A stretch of 64,000 nt of DNA, from NCBI RefSeq assembly GCF_001625305.1, contig NW_017803910.1, forward strand, positions 2,922,270 through 2,986,269. The letters run 5' to 3'. This document shows, one piece after another, positions 61,281 through 64,000 of this stretch. A program made the position numbers and the translations under genes. Numbering within the stretch: position 1 is the stretch's first letter; the number at the start of each line of letters is the position of its first letter. The stretch is from Branchiostoma belcheri. Its lineage: Eukaryota > Chordata > Leptocardii > Amphioxiformes > Branchiostomatidae. Under the pieces are notes generated by a model that was not told the DNA's origin, ran no database searches, and saw only the letters and a program-made list of their open reading frames with translations.

Positions 61281-61422
61281 GGGAAATAAAAACAAATCGA
61301 GTGACCTTGTCAGGGGTTGATGGTCCTGTATACGACTCGGAGTCAAAGGGAATCTCCTTCAAGCCTGACATGACCTCTATCGTGGAGATGTTTTTGACCA
61401 GCACGCCCCGCTGCTTCAATCA
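61281..61422. repeat. Unnamed dispersed element, copy 2 (partner of 47898-48040)
   Basis: This copy shares order and spacing with 47898-48040 and is open in both the plus register (61166-61495) and the minus register (61419-61111). The minus-strand reading gives VK.I..IEV..G.K and DK....FVFIS in common with copy 1 over 39 gap-free codons. The plus-strand reading gives EIKTN, LS.V, SF.P and TSI in common. Weaker similarity extends about 30 bp to the left of the GGGAAATAAAAACAAAT start. It is the better preserved of the two copies. Confidence 0.5.
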
Positions 61423-63470
61423 CACCCATTCTCCTCTTCTACGATCAATGAGCCAATACCTCTCCTATACATCGACACCGAAGATTGCACAATAACGTAT
61501 GGGGGAGATCTGGGGCATTTCAATTGTTCATTACACGGGCTAAAATACGATGAAATGGTCAGGAAGTGCAATTTATATCGTTTGATGCGAAACGTGAGTC
61601 ATTTTTACGATTTCGGGGGAACCAGTGGTGGATAGTGGGTACATGTGATAAAAGTGGAATAGGGGCGTTCAGCACATATGGAAAATTGCAGATAAATTGA
61701 AAGCTGTTTGACATAAATATTGCTAGTACTTACCAGGTAACTAACTGCATAACCTTTTTTTTGGTCACTGTTCTTGCTTGAAGATGGCACTCATAAAAAC
61801 ATGCCAATTCTTACAGAAAATAATTTTATGACATAAATTCCCATGAAAAACTCCCTGTTTTAATATATAGTTTCGTAGCAGGACGTAAAAAGTGCATCAC
61901 TTTGGTACAATGTAACTGCTGTACCAAATGTAAACCCATAGAAACTGGAACTAAAAATATTATTAATGTACTAATATTAATATGCATAGTCATGAATACA
62001 GTCTTTTACGTATCATGTACTTCTTCACGGTGATGCTAAAACATAAGCAGGCAATTTTGTATTCAAGTGGTAAAAACGGGTCTTTTAAGAACAGAGTATA
62101 CATGGTGTTTTATGTGACTAGTAGGTACTCACTTTGCTCTACACAAACATGTATTTTGTGAGGTATGACAAGTCTTTTTACAGCGAGGTAATCGACACAA
62201 AGCACCCCCCAACTAGTTTCCTTTTGATCCCTGTGCCGCACAACGGGCGTAGCAGCCAGTTTACGACAGAGCTCGGGATTTTACGACGTCTTCAATTTGC
62301 AGCCCAGTTTATGGCGGGGTGTAATGATTCCCATTTTATTTTCACCCACTACAGGCGGACATAAAGTCAGAACAGCGGGGGGTCCGCTCTGCCCAAGTTT
62401 TCTTTGCGGGCGAATTGATCAATTTCTAACTGGGGAGAGAAGACTGGCTCGGGCATGACGTTCTCATAATGGATTTCAGAGACCGAGGAATTCGAAATGT
62501 CTTTAAGGATTTTGAATATATCCCCTCATGACTGTGCACCTTATATAAGTACTTTGTTTATTGTGTACCATTCGTTTTAAATCATCAATCATATAGCCCA
62601 GTACTCAGTAGACAGTAGCCAAAGCCACAGTGCAAAACTGATAAAAGAACATAACATGACCAACGTTACCCTTGCGACGTACTCCTACAGAACCCCAGAT
62701 ATGATAGGAATTGGAAATAATGTCAGTCTTTTTATACCTTCCTTAACGCTCTTTTAAGGTTGAAAAGCTATGCTTTACTTGTCCACGCAAGTGTTACGTT
62801 TATGAGATGACGTACGAACTTGTTATTCCTGTGCATTATATGCCAGTGCTTAGTGAATTTATCACTGTCACTAGAAATAATTCACGCTAAATAACGCTCC
62901 CGTACTTTTGAAATTTTATCGTGTCTCCCTGTAATTTTAAGCACTGCCGTCAGTATATTTCCTCTCATTAACAACATCCAAAGGCGCAACGAACGACGGG
63001 AATAATTTACCAACCATAGAAAGTGCGTCACGGTCATATTTTACAGCTATCTTTAGCGCCCTCGGCATTTCTCATGCTCTCTTACGTTTTCACTTCGCTT
63101 ACCTCCCAGCGACAGTTCCATACACATGCGTCATCACGGTCACATCCTCATTATGTGACAACATAATTTCCTTTTAGCGGGTAAAAAAAGTGGTGTCCTT
63201 GGTGAGTTTAGGAGATCGATTTTGTCTTTAACTCGTGGAACTGGACATTAAGTTAAAAGTCGGTCTAGACAGGATGTGCCATTGATCCGACTGATCTGGA
63301 GAAGCTTTCAACTTGCTAAACGATTACATGAACGTGTAACGACTCTCCAATGGAGATTCTGATACGGTATGGATTGGATTGGTTTTCAAAGAAAACCCAC
63401 TTAGCCAAATGCAGAAATGATTACACTGTGCTTACCATCTTTCTGCCATGTTAGTGTTCTTTGTCTAACG
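61423..63470. other. Gene-free interval
   Basis: No supported gene. A GC-richer stretch at 62.2-62.45 kb (CCAGTTTATGGCGGGG, GGCGGACATAAA, GGGGGGTCCGC) may be regulatory. Confidence 0.5.
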
Positions 63471-63531
63471 AACATGGCCGCCGGCTTAAAGCTGTCTCGG
63501 TGGTGTTGTGCTAAGACAATGTATTTGTGGA
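63471..63531 (+). other. Candidate first coding exon with YY1-type start motif
   Basis: AACATGGCCGC (63471-63481) fits the YY1 form AANATGGCNGC, with its ATG (63474) in good context (A at -3, G at +4). The frame begins MAAGLKLSRWCCAKTMYLW and can end at TTGTGGA|GTAAGG, a usable donor (exon end 63531). No partner exon lies in the 470 bases left in the window. It may be only a factor-binding site. Confidence 0.25.
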
Positions 63532-64000
63532 GTAAGGAGAAAAATACATCAGGTTTTGCATGTAGCTTAACGTTTTCTTCATTATATGACACTTAGGATG
63601 TCATTGTCGGATAGGCCCGTTCAGGCATAGCCGACGCTGTAGGGTTGATATCAAGTATGACTTTGCCATGGTTAATATTAACTGAACGATACCGCATATA
63701 TATGGCCTTGCAGTGAGAAGGAGGATGTGGGTCTTGGTTTTCCATAAGAACCTTTTGGTTTGACATATTGACAAAACGTCACGACGAAAGGCAATAAACC
63801 TGGACATAAACCCGGACTTAACCTCGGGAGCCCCGGGGCGCACGGGTACTGACTCTTGTTTTTTGTTGATAATAACTCATTTTATAAACCATTAGATAGA
63901 CGCCCACAGAATGCAATTTGCCATGACCGAGCCTTGGGGCAAGGACACATATGTTTGTTCTACAGTATGACGTATACAGTGTGCCTGTGTGTGTGTGGGG
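63532..64000. other. Gene-free right end
   Basis: No supported gene. An 80-codon minus-strand frame has no domain. The window closes in a short GT-rich run. Confidence 0.5.

Noticed and set aside
1-64000. CRISPR arrays, bacterial operons, prophage or rRNA/tRNA genes
   Set aside because: No regularly spaced direct repeats, ribosome-binding-site-led gene runs or canonical RNA genes were seen; the window is animal nuclear DNA.

Overview
This looks like nuclear DNA from an invertebrate animal with large, intron- and repeat-rich intergenic space. It is AT-rich by eye (not counted), carries CpG-rich islets, tRNA-derived SINE heads, decayed non-LTR retrotransposon sequence and microsatellites, and has no operon-like gene packing. 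A lancelet (Branchiostoma) is my best guess from the single-coding-exon LRR-Ig-FN3 membrane receptor and the repeat style. That is inference; no marker gene proves it. I see no CRISPR array, prophage, rRNA, canonical tRNA or known microRNA.

Only one protein-coding gene is beyond doubt. At about 24.0-25.7 kb on the minus strand lies a complete, intronless reading frame for a type I membrane protein: signal peptide, LRRNT, six leucine-rich repeats, LRRCT, one Ig domain, one fibronectin III-like domain, a transmembrane helix and a 70-residue tail. It has the LRIT/LRFN-type adhesion-receptor layout. A CpG-rich block with a good splice donor just upstream is its probable promoter and 5' UTR exon.

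0-24 kb, left of the gene, is non-coding and repeat-studded. It holds a non-LTR retrotransposon (LINE) reverse-transcriptase tail at 1.1-1.5 kb, an old Ty3/Gypsy reverse-transcriptase fossil at 2.2 kb, tRNA-derived SINE sequence at 2.4 and 5.9-6.2 kb, a diverged dispersed repeat present twice (4.6 and 14.6 kb), a (CA)n tract and a 101-bp inverted repeat at 18.6 kb.

26-64 kb, right of the gene, has no recognisable protein. It holds three candidate plus-strand start sites (37.6, 54.9 and 63.5 kb) where a YY1-type ATGGC motif lies on an ATG in good initiation context followed by a possible splice donor. It also holds several strong palindromes, a 192-bp-period tandem duplication (60.8-61.2 kb), and a previously unnamed dispersed element present at 47.9 and 61.3 kb whose two copies align without a gap over 39 codons. 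I did not find a new multi-gene system. The most interesting unexplained items are that 47.9/61.3 kb pair and the YY1-marked starts.
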